From positions 6,754,520 through 6,818,519 of the forward strand of contig NC_054389.1 of assembly GCF_001625195.1 (NCBI RefSeq): a DNA stretch of 64,000 nt. Reading direction: 5' to 3'. Every line of letters begins with the position of its first letter. Positions within the stretch are counted from its first letter, which is position 1. A program made the position numbers and the translations under genes. The stretch is from Drechmeria coniospora. Lineage: Eukaryota > Ascomycota > Sordariomycetes > Hypocreales > Ophiocordycipitaceae. Of the stretch, positions 46,120 through 57,774 are shown piece by piece. Below the pieces are notes generated by a model. That model saw nothing but the letters and a program-made list of their open reading frames with translations, had not been told where the DNA came from and did no database searches.

Positions 46120-47727
46120 CTAGCCTGCCTGCTTCGTCCGTATCATGTCGAGCATCTTCTGCGCCGCAACGGCCCTGCCTCCACCCCCGTCCTGGCAGAT
46201 CCGCGCGAGCTCGGCTGCTCTCCTCTTCATCCTCATCGCATCGGAGCCCAAGACGACCTGTTCCAGAATGGGGCCCAACTCCCTCGAGCAACACTTCGGT
46301 GCGTTCTTGGCACTTCCAAACTTGCCAATGCCGAGCCACTCTACCCGTTTGGCAAAGTCGTACGTGTCACCCCATACGGGGAGAATGACTTGCGGCACGC
46401 CGGCGCTGTCCATCTGTCAGTCAGTTCCCCTGCTTCGGCGGCGTCGAAACCCGGAAACGTACCTCACGGCGTCAAAGTACGAGTTGGCGCCCCCGTGGTT
46501 GACGGAGCAGACGACGTGGCCGGAGGCGAGGATGGAAATGGGAGCTGCTTCGATCCACGACACGATCCGCACACACTCCTTGTGCTGACCTAGAGCGTTG
46601 GAAACCGGCGAGGCCCCGGCAACGTCATACTCGCCACGCTTCTTTAGCTTCCACAGCACCTGGAGTCGCTTCCCCTGCTTCGAGGCCGAGTCGAGGACGT
46701 GCCGCAGCGCGCCCGCCAGCTCGACGGCGTCCCCTTCTTCGTACGTCGCATGCGTGCCCAGGTTTACGTACACCGTGGGGTGCCTGGCCAACCATGCGGC
46801 TAGCTCATCGCTGCTGTCGCGCAGAGCCGGCCATGGCATCACGATGGGGCCGCACGGTATGATGTGTGCCGGCACCACGTCGAAGGGAAAGTCGATCTCG
46901 GGGCGGCTCGCGAGCAGGACCTGGAGCCCTTCGGGCGGTGCGATGGAAATCCAGGCCCAGTCTGCGTAGTCGGTGTCGATGAGCTCCTTCATCGTCTTGG
47001 CGTGATCCGTCATCCACGTATCGTTGTGGTTTAGGTACATCTTTCGCACCATGTACCACACCGCTGGCATGTAGTACCACGGCACCGGAAACGGAATCGT
47101 CGATCGAGGGCTGCCACAGCGCCGGTTGATCCGCGTCAGCGCTCCCGCCTTCGGCGCCGCCGAGGGTCGAAGGACTCACGGTGGATACTTCCAGTAATAC
47201 TGCCGCCGAGGTTGAAGGGCGAGCACAAACTCCTTGTACGTGTTGGGCGACAGCACCATCCAGTTCGGCTTACGCTTGTAGCAGACGGTGACGGCTGGCG
47301 TGAAGAGAGCATCGACGACGACAAGGTCGGCGCCCACGTCGTGCATGACCTGCTCGATCTGCTTCACCAAGTCGCAAAGCTCGTCCGACCTCCAGGGACA
47401 TGCGATGCGTGTCATTTTCGCCGCCGTCGCAACGTTCCACACGGTTGGACGTATGCTCGAGAGCTCCTCAAACTCATGTTCCGGCCGACCAAAAAGAGCC
47501 TCCTTCCATGACGGACCTTCCAGTGGGATGAATTTGATGTTCCCCTTGGCCGCGTCAGACGAGGAAGCCTTGATGGATTCCACAGACGTCGATAGCTCAG
47601 CAAACGAACAGATGTGTAGCTTCAAGGACGAGTCGAGTCGCATGAGTTCGTGGCTCACAGCCAAGAAGATGTTCGCCTGACCCAGCTCAGCATTCGTGAG
47701 CATCAAAATCCTCCTTTCTTCGGCCAT
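46120..47727 (-). CDS. UDP-glycosyltransferase (GT1 family)
   Basis: Transfers sugar from a UDP-sugar to a small lipophilic acceptor; the acceptor cannot be predicted. Three exons: 47727-47180, 47110-46463 and 46405-46120, introns of 69 and 57 nt, 493 residues. It starts MAEERRILMLTNAELGQANIF, the typical N-terminal fold entry of fungal GT1 enzymes. The C-terminal donor half contains TVYVNLGTHATY, a LWKLKKRGEYD strand, and [36 protein letters not shown], the GT1 signature with donor-contacting His. I chose the GTACGT donor and the second AG (after ATGGAC) for intron 2 because this rebuilds the conserved DAVSAGVPQ; another in-frame donor/acceptor pair exists. No signal peptide or membrane segment, so it is probably cytosolic. 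Confidence 0.9.
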
Positions 47728-48811
47728 GGTCAAACGGACAAAGCGTGCAGAGTAGGAACGCCTGCCATCCTGGCAAAGCAGGAGAAACAGAAAAAGAATC
47801 TTGCCACACTCTGATACGGATACTTAACGCCATTCAAGGCCCCGGCGTGCTTCCGTGAAGGTCGAATCATATCCAAAGCACGTGTCCATAGAAGTACATG
47901 TAGTATCATAGCTGAAGTAGTTGATATTGTAGCAGTGGGGAGGTTTCGTATCTCTCCAACAGATCAGAACTAACATGAGTCGAGCATTTTAATATCGGCT
48001 AAGTGTACGGAAAGAAACCGAAGGATCTTGCAACGCGGCGTTGTATGAGCTGCTTCATCTACTTCATTCTTTGGTTCCGAGGTACGCAGCCGATTAGGCT
48101 CAAGTACACGTTATACACTGGCCAACGGTTACGCTGCTGAAGTAGGCCACTGACTCTGAAGGAATGGGACGGTTTACTAACTGATTCAACGCTCCCGTCC
48201 AGTAGGGCGCATCATGGTCCGCCTGACCCGAGAGTTGAGTCGTTGTGCTCGACTCCTTGGTGTGAGAGGTAAGTTGCATCAAATCCGATCAACCAAACTC
48301 TGCATGGAGCGGCCCAGAATTTCAGCAGGGACCAGGAGACTAGTTCTTTGCCAAGGTAAATACACTTACACGCAAATGTGCTTGCGCAGAACACCCAAGT
48401 TCTCATGTAAAAAATAATATAGTAGAACTGGACATATTCATATCCCATGCTCGTTGTATTATGCATGGCATATATCCTTGCTGAGGGAGGTCGAAATCCC
48501 GGCAGCACGCAGGATCTGCCCCAAGGATCTGACCCGTCCCATCTGGTGCTCAAGTTGACAGAATAATGCCTCAATTAGCAAGGGTCATGTAAGATGGAAT
48601 GATATTCCGAGAATTGCCGCGCTGGCCTTGGATCCCAGCCAGCTCCCAGAACCCGTTCCGCAGCTGAGCGACCTCTGCCATGACGCCGCCAAGTCCAAGC
48701 CAAAGTCGGTCCCAAGGAATAACCGATTGGGACAAACTGCATCGCGAGAGGGAGTCGTGAAGCACATGTAAGCATTTACAAGCCAGCTGCCTACAGTTTC
48801 CTTGCCTTCAC
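47728..48811. other. Intergenic, AT-richer, no supported gene
   Basis: Between the glycosyltransferase promoter and the beta-mannosidase 3' end, both genes on the minus strand. Frames of 60-120 codons are not recognisable. No repeats of note. Confidence 0.45.
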
Positions 48812-51609
48812 CTACATGTCGTCCTGCCCCAAGTACTGATACCTGGGCGTGCCAACAGCCCCTGACATACCAGTCACCTGGATGACCTGCACGTCTCCAG
48901 CCACCAGATCTATGCCGTTATCACTCAACCGAACCCCATCAACTTCCTCGATGAGCAGACACTTGGTGGGTCTATCCGCGGTAACGGTGTAGCAGTCGGC
49001 CGAGGCCCGGATCTCCACTCCCCTTCCTGGGAACCGCAGGTACTTGAATGGCTGGGGCCAGTCCATGTCTCTAGAAATCACTTCTCCGCCAGAGCACAGG
49101 CGAACGGCGATGACGTGAGGCTCTTCGTGTTCGCAATCAATATCGCCCGAGAAAACGACAGTCGTTCCGTTGGGCGACACAGCTACCCCTGGCTTGCACA
49201 CAGCGGGCTTGATCTCTGCTCCCGTCTCGATGGATACGAACCGTATCTCAACGTCTCCTTGAAAATCGCGCATCATGCTGCTCGAGACCCAGACGTCGAA
49301 TCGGAGTCTCTTGGCCGGCCGTGCGTGGCCGTGAGTCCAGTCGTGGTGCTCTCGCTGCACCCCGACGGCAACCGGGCGCATCTGCCGAGAAACGGCGTAA
49401 TAGGCAGCCTTCTTGCGGAGAAAATAGTCCACGATGGCCCATGAGGAGCATGGCCAACAGTCGTTGAGCTGCCACACGAGAGCGCCGCCGCAGCGACGCC
49501 CTTCGCCCCATTGTCGTCTCCATCCACGATACGCAAACGCGAGGGCCTCGCTCTGCACAAGCTGCGACAGGTAGATGTGGCCTTTGAGATCTTCTCGGGG
49601 GACAAAGTTCTCCGAGATGTAGGTTGCAATTCGTCGCTCGTGGCCGTGGGCCTTGTTGTGGAAGTCGAGTGTCCTCGATCCCTGATGCAGACCTTCTGGA
49701 TCATCGCAAAAGGAGCTGATCGTGGATGGCTGAGGAAGACCGACAAGACCAAACTCGCTGACGAATCGCCCGCCCATCTTGTCAAATTTTTGATATTTCT
49801 CGCAAGCGCCGTGCCAAACTGCAATGATTCACAGATATCAGCCGAGCGACCATTTGATGGGAGATTTACTTACCCTTCCATTGATGTACGTCGCCAGCCG
49901 TCATATCGTTGGCTTCCTTCCCCTTGGATGAAAACGGCGAGCCGGGCCAGTAAGGGACCCCGGAGCTCTCTTCGGCAACCGCCCGGGGCAAGAGGTGTTC
50001 GTAGTAATAGCGAGCCGGGTATGTGCTTTGAAGCCATGACTCCGGATCCTTATTCTCCCAATCATACTCTAGCTTGCAATGCTCCTGCGTCTGGTAGTCC
50101 TCGTTATTGCCACAGTAAATCACTACGGAAGGGTGGTGACGAAGACGCTTGATGTTTTGCCTCGCTTCCTTGTCGACCGATTCGCGCAACGATTTCCAAG
50201 CCGGATAGCTGGCGCAGGCAAACATGAAATCCTGCCACACGAGAATGCCAAGTTGATCGCACGAGTCGTAGAACGCGTCATCTTCGTATATGCCGCCTCC
50301 CCATACCCTTTCTTGGAAATTAGCCACATCATCTCAAGGCGTAGCCGAATACAGCTCTCACCTTATCATATTCTGATGACCATCTACCATCACCTTCATC
50401 CAGTCATTATATCGGTGTCGGGTGATGCGAGGGAGAAAGTTGTCGGCGGGAATCCAGCAGGACCCTCCAGCAAAGACGTCGATATCGTTCACCCGAAAAT
50501 AAAACGACTCACCATGCGTATCGAGCTCCTGAACAAGTTCGACGCGCCGAAAACCAGTCTTCCTGACCCAATGATCGACGCACGTCCCGTCCTTAACGAT
50601 CTCTACCGTAAAATCGTAAAGGGGTTGATCGCCGTACCCAGCAGGGTACCACAGGGCAGGTTCCGCTGCTGTCGTCAGGTTGCATGCTGGGAACTGATCT
50701 GCTAAAATTACTTACCGATACTGAATGCAACGTGAGATGAAGGGTATTTCAATGGCTTTGAAGCTCCAGTAGCCACTTCAATACCGTTGTAGGTGATCAA
50801 GAGTATGACTTCATCGACCGGTCCTTCTAACTGAACCTCGACATTCCCGGCGACGGTAGAGAGATCTGCACTTATTTCATACTTGATCGCCGCATCTTTT
50901 ATGTGTGCAGCGGAGACCTCGAGGACGATTGGTCGCCATGGCCCGGAAGTCATAAGGACAGGACCCCAATCCCAGCCCTAGATTGCCTTAGTCCACGACT
51001 TCGTAGCTTTATTTGAGGGGCATCCTACCCAATGATACTGCGCTTTTCGCACTCCGATACGGCCTGATTCGCCATTGTGGGCGACATATCGATGCTCTCG
51101 GTGCTCCCTTTCCAAGTCTCTGCCGCGCTGCAAGGCGCTTTCGAATTCGATGATGAGGAGATTTCTATCTAGAAGATTCTGGGTGATGTCGATCCTATGG
51201 CTGAGGAACATGTTGTCGCTCTCAAGGATGACCGTGCCGTTGAGTTTGACCTTGGCAATTGTGTCGAGGCCCCCAAAAAGTAGATAAACTGACTCTTTAT
51301 CCACGGACCGAGGTGATGAGAAGCTTGTGCGATATGTCCATGCTTTTTCTCCCACCCATTCCACCGCGAGTTCGTTCAAGCCGATAAAGGGATCGGGAAT
51401 TCTGAGACATTTCAGTCAGAGACCGTCAGCGGCAGGTCTTCATCCTTCGACTGTACATCTCACCGGCCATTATTGATCAAGTCCAAATGAACCACAGTTG
51501 GGACCCTGGTCACGGGGAGCCAGTTGTCCTCAACCCCATCCGTTTGCTTAAACGTCCACCCGGAGGTCAGCGGAATCCGTTGTGCGAATTTTGGCATATC
51601 GGCGTCCAT
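48812..51609 (-). CDS. GH2 beta-mannosidase (MndB-like)
   Basis: Cleaves terminal beta-1,4-mannose from manno-oligosaccharides. Six exons: 51609-51464, 51401-51029, 50977-50716, 50665-50362, 50307-49874 and 49818-48812; introns of 62, 51, 50, 54 and 55 nt; 841 residues, usual for fungal beta-mannosidase B. There is no signal peptide (starts [15 protein letters not shown]), which fits an intracellular enzyme. The jelly-roll N-terminal domain includes [15 protein letters not shown] and [12 protein letters not shown]. The TIM barrel follows with [32 protein letters not shown]. The acid/base is Glu431 in CGNNEDYQ and the nucleophile Glu528 in [13 protein letters not shown]. All joins stay in frame. 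For intron 3, a 17-nt alternative was rejected as too short to splice. It lies between a glycosyltransferase and a phosphatase relic. Confidence 0.94.
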
Positions 51610-52137
51610 TTTCAAAGCAAAGAAATTACACGATCCAAGTGATAACGCTGGCTTGAACCAGGTATTTATGCATGCAACCTGTTTATAGCGGAGCCATCAT
51701 CGTCATGGTGACTCCCGCTGGACTAGGACAGGTGGATGAGGCATTTATTGATATCAACAAAAAAACAGTGGAAGCAGTACGTCATAGCGAATGCGGAGTT
51801 TCGGTGCTTCATATATAGATGAGAATGATCTGACATAAACTTGAATGGAAGAAGCCAGCAGGGGGAAACGACGACGGTTGAGGAGTGACGGCGAAACATT
51901 CGGTGACCAGGGGGGGCACTAGATAACACAACTAGTTTGGGGAGAAAAGTTATAGGCGGATATTCAATACATACCCAAGAGTTAAAGATGAAAGGAGATC
52001 CATGAAGGCAACCGCAGAGGTTGGTGAGAGTGCCACATTTAGGATGCATAAATGGACTTTGCACTGTAGGATGAAGGAGCAGTATCGTTCTGAAGGGGAT
52101 TCGCAACCAGGAATGCGAATTGAATATTTCGAGCTCT
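51610..52137. other. Beta-mannosidase promoter and pseudogene 3' flank
   Basis: AT-richer spacer between two minus-strand features. A minus-strand CATAAATACC element near 51658-51668, about 50 bp before the beta-mannosidase start, is TATA-like. The 149-codon frame at 51723-52172 runs into the pseudogene end and shows no domain. Confidence 0.35.
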
Positions 52138-54100
52138 TTATTTTTCATCGAGATGATATACATCTGATTCATTCATGACCATAATCCTGCCCTCTAGCGC
52201 TGGACGTACGACTGAGAGTCCGTCGGCGTCATCATACCGCCGAATGATGGCTGCTCTCGCCCTGTTTATCCCGTCCGTGTGCTCAAGCGTCAGCTGATTT
52301 TCGCTCCCAGAGTCTGGTGAGCTCTTGAAAATCCCCAAGAGCATATTTGTGTCAGTCATGGCGCGTTCCCCGCCAACGAGGAACCTCGGCGGCCTGAAAG
52401 CATGTGTAACCGTCGAAACCTGATCCAATAAACTCAGTCATGGCGACCGTGTATGCATGGTCGCTGCCAAGTGGGTTGCGATCATCTTGGCCAAGGTCAA
52501 AGGGAATACAATGTACCCTTCGACCCTAAGGTCGGCTCCAGTCCACGGTGAAACGCAAGCCAGAGAGCTGCAGGAAGAGTCCATCTGCATTCGCGTCGGA
52601 GACGGAATTCTCGAGTGTCTCGGCGATGACGCGTCCGCTAACTCACTTTACTATCAATGCGTTATGAAATGGATTCATCTCCATCACGTCCCGGATGCAC
52701 AGCGGGGCGCCGTTGATGGTGTCGACGATGCGGTCGCAGCAGATGGCGTCACTATTGATCAGAGCGATGTTGGTGTCGTAAAATGCACGCAGGGCATCGG
52801 CGAGCATGTTTCCCAAGGTACTCTCTTGGCGGCGGATTATATTGGTTGACCTTCGAGCGGAATGTCGGTGCGCAGCAGGGGTTGCGCTACCTCGATTTCG
52901 ATTTTGGCATGGACGACGGTGAGAATATCGAGGACTTTTGGTAACGGGAGGATTTGCATATAGTCGGGCAACTGTTCCAGATCAGAGATTTGCTTTGCAC
53001 CTGATAAGACGCATTAGCCATGATCCCTCTCCATACTGGTTGTCGTGGTCACGAAGCGCATACAGGACACGGCAGGAATTTCTGCCCCATCATTTCCTGC
53101 TCGTCCGAGACGCAGTTGGAGGATGGAAAGGCCGCACCAGTCGGTACTGCTCTTGATGATTCGAACATTACCGTCAAAGGTGCTTACTTCGGCCTCGACA
53201 TCATCAGAAGCAGAATGCGCCGAATCGGAACCCATACTCCCCTCGCCTCTGCAAACAATGTGGTGATTGTGGCCGCCAATTGTGGCCGCCAATTATCACA
53301 TCTACCCTTTCGTCGCCATGCAGGGTCGCAGCCGACTGGTCCAGATCCTCGACCAAGCGCATGTGGGTGACTGTAACCACTATTTGGCAGTTTCAGACCG
53401 GCGAAGATAGGATGCCACTCTTCTAGCAACGGTTGAATGGTCGAGAATGGTGCATTCGGGTAGATGTTGGCAGTTGGATGGCCAGTACCTGTTGGTGCAA
53501 GAAGGTTAGCCGCTGGTCGAAGCAATGACACGTTCTACTCACGTTCCAGCCAAGCCGAAGAATCCAACCCAGCAGCCGGCAACTGACTTCACGGCGTATT
53601 CATGAGCGGCAGCGAGGAGATGACCTGGAGCTGAAGCGTGACGTGAGACGACATTCGCCAGAGTCCAAGTAAAGGCTGTCTGCTCGGTCAGCTCCAAGAG
53701 GTGTGGCTCGTCAAAATCAAAGTCGTGACTTCCATAGCATGCGACGTCCATGTCCAAGCTCTTGAGTACGGGGGCCATGTGGTCTCCGCGGAGGACGGCT
53801 GCTTCGAGGGAGGGTGAAAATAATGCATCGCCGCTGAAGACTCGGAGCACGGCTCCGGTTTCGAGGAGAGACGTGCCCCCCCACCCCTTGCCACATAGCT
53901 CGGGTCGGCAAGAACCGTTGCGAGCCTGGCTACAAGTTTGACGTCGGAGATGCGATACTGAAAAGTGTGAGCAGTCCAGTTCCGAGTGCCTACTTGGTCC
54001 CGACTATGGGGGAGTAGGGAGGACGGAGGAGCATACACACCACGTCATCGAAGTGGAGGATGGTGATGACCCGGTCCCCGGTTTCCGAGTGTATGACGGC
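52138..54100 (-). pseudogene. Broken 5'-nucleotidase/metallophosphatase (UshA-like)
   Basis: Relic of a calcineurin-like phosphoesterase with a C-terminal 5'-nucleotidase domain. Pieces in order on the minus strand: VITILHFDDV (about 54060), YRISDVKLVARLATVL after a short intron, VFSGDALFSPSLEAAVLRGDHMAPVL (about 53840), YGSHDFDFDEPHLLEL, WPSNCQHLPE, IVVTVTHMRLVEDLD, VDVIIGGHN, then the C-terminal domain from NMLADALRAFYDTNIALINSD to DGYTCFQAAE and GERAMTDTNMLL. Lesions: a frameshift near 53388; a 13-bp tandem duplication at 53266-53291 that shifts frame; TGA at 52643-52645 and TAG at 52526-52528 inside the C-terminal domain; a one-base insertion near 52382. No convincing start codon precedes VITILHF. 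The metal-site motif GNHD reads GSHD, so it was probably inactive even before truncation. A short intron could hide the TGA but not the whole set. Confidence 0.85.
53266..53291. repeat. 13-bp tandem duplication within the phosphatase relic
   Basis: ATTGTGGCCGCCA at 53266-53278 is repeated exactly at 53279-53291. On the coding strand it duplicates the region encoding GGHN and changes the frame by one. It is a clear slippage-type inactivating event. Confidence 0.9.
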
Positions 54101-54770
54101 ATTCGAACACGGTGCTATGCGGAATCAAGAAGATGCCAGCAGAAGGATGAAAGCGATGGCCTACAGCACAACCCGGCGAAAATTTCTGAGAGATACGTCC
54201 ACCGCATGTTCATGGCATCTGTCTCCTTCCCTCGCTGACAAGCTGTCCTGTTTTCTGCACTGTACAAATGGCTACCAGCACGGTAAAGCCGGTGTGTCAC
54301 GGGCCCATGGTAGAAGCGGGGGTCAGGATGAGGAGCGGGGGTAACTTGCCATCAGCGTACAGTACAGTATATGCCCTCGCACTGCTCTGCTGGCGGATAC
54401 GAGCAGACCGGCTTCTTGGTCGGGGGGGGGGATTGCATGTCATGAGTGCAACTGCCAGATCAGATGTGTTCATGAAATAGACGAAAAGAAGACGTCCGTC
54501 AAGGAGTGAATGTATGTTGATGTCGGCCCTAGTGCGCGGTCATCACTCCTGGGCGTGTTATTGCCTACCGCAGTCGCCAACCATGCTTACAGCGTACAGT
54601 ATGAAGTACTACTGCACCAATGTCGATTCTATCGAACGCTGGATCGACATCTGGCTTTGCAGTCAAGACCGTCTCGAGGCTGTTCTCGTACCACTTCGTG
54701 GCGGGTCCCGAATACGCACGACATAGCGACGAGGCATCCTCACCGGTTCAATATCGACCCGTATGTGACG
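54101..54770. promoter_or_regulatory. Upstream region of L-galactonate dehydratase
   Basis: Spacer between the divergent phosphatase relic and lgd1. It has a poly-G run (about 54420-54430) and an AGTATATGCC element near 54365 that is TATA-like but about 400 bp from the start codon. No gene is supported. Confidence 0.35.
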
Positions 54771-56215
54771 ATGGAAAAGGAAATTGAAAAGGAAATCACC
54801 ATCACCGGATTCCGGTCCCGCGATGTGCGGTTCCCAACGTCGCTCGACGGAACGGGCTCCGACGCCATGAACGTCGCCTGCGACTACTCGGCTGCGTACT
54901 GCATCCTCGAGACCGATACAAGGTACTCGGGTCACGGAATGGTACAGAAACGTCCCTGCCCGCGCCACCCCTCGAGAAGATGTGCCTCTCTCACCCGCTA
55001 GCGTTTCCTTTCGTGCAGACCTTCACCATCGGCCGCGGCAACGACATTGTCTGCGCCGCCATCAACCACGTCGCTCGGCGCCTCCGTGGCAGGACGCTGT
55101 CCTCGCTCGTCGCCAACATGGGAGAGACGTGGCGCCACCTCGTCTCCGACAGCCAGCTGCGGTGGATCGGGCCTGAAAAGGGCGTCATACACCTCGCCCT
55201 CGGCGCCGTCGTCAACGCACTCTGGGACCTCTGGGCCAAGGTGCTCGCCAAGCCCGTCTGGCGCATCGTCGTCGACATGGGCCCCGAGGAATTCGTCCGC
55301 TGCATCGACTTCCGCTACATACTCGACGCCATCACGCCCGAGGAAGCCGTCGACATGCTGCGGGGCGAGGAGGGTAGCAAGGCCGACCGGCTGCGCGACG
55401 CGCTCAACAGCCGTGCGGTGCCCGCCTACACGACGAGCGCCGGCTGGCTCGGCTACGGAGACGACAAGATGAAGTCGCTTCTACGCGCCACCCTGGACCA
55501 AGGCTATCGGCACTTCAAGCTCAAGGTCGGCGGCAGCGTCGAAGACGACCGTCGGAGGCTGTCCCTCGCCCGGCAAGTCATCGGATACGACGACGGCAAT
55601 GTTCTCATGGTCGACGCCAACCAGGTCTGGTCGGTGCCTGACGCCATCGCCCACATGCGGCAGCTCGCGGACTTCAAACCCTGGTTCATCGAGGAGCCGA
55701 CATCGCCCGACGACATCCTCGGCCACCGGACGATCCGCGAGGCCCTCAAACCGTACGGCATCGGGGTTGCGACGGGCGAGATGTGCCAGAACCGAGTCGT
55801 TTTCAAGCAGCTGCTCATGGCCGGCGCCATTGACGTCTGCCAGATCGACGCCTGTCGTCTCGGCGGCGTCAACGAGGTCCTCGCCGTCCTGCTCATGGCC
55901 AAGAAGTACGGCGTCCCGGTTGTGCCGCATTCCGGAGGCGTTGGCCTGCCCGAGTACACGCAGCACCTCAGCACAATCGACTACGTTGTCGTCAGTGGCA
56001 AGCGATCGGTCCTCGAGCACGTCGACCACCTGCACGAGCATTTCCTGCACCCATCCATCATCAAGGATGGATACTACAAGACGCCGACCGAGCCGGGGTA
56101 CAGCGTTGAGATGAAAGCGGAGAGCATGGAGCGATATGCGTACCCGGGAGAAGTAGGCGTCAGCTGGTGGACGAGTGACGAGGCAAAGACGATCCTGGAC
56201 GGCGAAAAGGTGTAG
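54771..56215 (+). CDS. lgd1: L-galactonate dehydratase (enolase superfamily, LGD1-like)
   Basis: Removes water from L-galactonate to give 2-keto-3-deoxy-L-galactonate, step two of the fungal D-galacturonate (pectin) pathway. Closely related L-fuconate dehydratases share the fold, so substrate is inferred from similarity to Trichoderma LGD1. Exons 54771-54941 and 55019-56215 join to 455 residues over a 77-nt intron. The start is MEKEIEKEITITGFRSRDVRFPTS. Active-site elements in order: the KxK motif HFKLKVGG (Lys224, Lys226), metal ligands Asp256 (DANQVW), Glu282 (EEPTSPDD) and Glu311 (GEMCQNR), and the base His361 (VPHSGGVGLPEYTQHLS). All are intact. No signal peptide; cytosolic. It is divergent from the phosphatase relic. 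Confidence 0.93.
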
Positions 56216-57774
56216 GTTGAGCTTCCGCATTCCAGCACGGACGAGTTGAAGGAATAATACTCTCGGCCCGTGTCGGCGAGAATGAGAGATTGGCATAGAT
56301 CTCCATCGCAGGCCATCTCGCCTGAATACATCCACACGCACCACGGCCCTTGGTGGTCGTGAACACAGCTGTAATAGTTGCCTTTTACGCCGAGCCGAGC
56401 GAACCTGCGATAGCAGATGGTCAAGATGGACAAACGGAGACGTATGATGAGGCAATCGGAATGCAATCGGAATGAATACTACGGCGTACGAAGTACTGAA
56501 GAGTACCTGCATGTACGTAACACATTCGAGCACATGAGCACTCTGTAGACTAATACAAGTAATTACCTAGTAATTATTCCTGTGTACTCCGTACTCCGTA
56601 CTTACTGTACTAGATGTGCAAGCAGATGCACAAGTACTGAGCTGGTATGGGCGTATGTGCAAGCCTTGCATAACTCCGCGGCTAATCCCGCACAATGAAG
56701 ATTACAACGTACAATTACAGTACGGAGTACGTTGCACATGTAAGTATTACTGTACACCTACAGTACGGAGAAGTGTTGCTCAACAGGATGTGTACCCTTG
56801 TTCCTTATGTAGTTGTACAAGCAAGTACAAGTACGAGTACGGAGTGCATGTACTCGTAGGTATGAGTATACCACAAAGAGAACTGCGCACTTATAATCAC
56901 ACGACAACTACTTACTTATACATGTTCAGAATACTCCGCACGACTCTGTACACGGGCTTGGGTGTACATGTACAATACAAGCACACCTACCTGCGCATAG
57001 GACAAGTATATATGCTGTACAACTAGGTACAGTGCATGTATTGCTCCGTACTTAAGTATTTGTACATGGACAAGTATGCTCACGTACTGGTGTTGTTGGG
57101 GATTTATGTATGCCTAGTTCATACAGTATTCGTACAATTTTCTCGTCAGTTTACTACAGAAATGCTTGGCAAGTAGGTGTACTGTAGTCGTAATGCTGGC
57201 ATAATTGCGGGCAAGGTTAATTGCTTAATTGTACTGTAGCAAGACGTAATAGTCCTTCAAATTGGTGGGCAGTATTTAAGATCAAATAGGTACTTACTGT
57301 ACTTACTGTAGCTGCTCAGTATCCATCCGTACAGCACGTAAGTAAGTACAATACTTACCTGCACAATAATACTTGCTTACAGTACTGTACTTCAACTACT
57401 TACTTAAGCGTATGTCTTACGGAGTACGGAGTACAGTAATACGTACTCGGTACTTCACCTTCACTCAGCTAGGATTGACCAGGCTAGCCTTTCAAGTGGA
57501 GTCAACGGCAGCTATGGCAGCGTCTCAGGGGATGGTGCTCACAAGGAACTAATTAGTAGCTTCAACGTCAAGCTCAGAGCACGCATCATTGTCGTCCGTC
57601 CACGGCGACTTCTCAAGTCTATCCCCATTGCCATTCGCCTTGCTTCGCGTCTTCGTCCATTCGGCTGCACGGGGTCTTCGTTCGCCTGTTCGCCTTTGGC
57701 AGACCCACCTAGTTAAAAACAGAAGCGCATCCCTCGAAGCAGGCCATGTCTTGATGCGATTCGGCCGCAGCACC
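56216..57774. repeat. GTAC-word repeat island 7 and GPI18 upstream region
   Basis: After the lgd1 3' flank (56216-56480), GTAC words dominate 56480-57470, with doubled TACTCCG at about 56584-56600 and doubled CGGAGTA at about 57420-57436. From 57471 the DNA becomes ordinary and should carry the GPI18 promoter. An open frame continues upstream of the chosen GPI18 start to 57589, but its extra N-terminus looks non-conserved. Confidence 0.55.

Noticed and set aside
50699..50715. 17-nt intron in beta-mannosidase that would also keep frame
   Set aside because: Far below the size a spliceosome handles; the 50-nt intron 50666-50715 keeps frame and restores the conserved [11 protein letters not shown] join.
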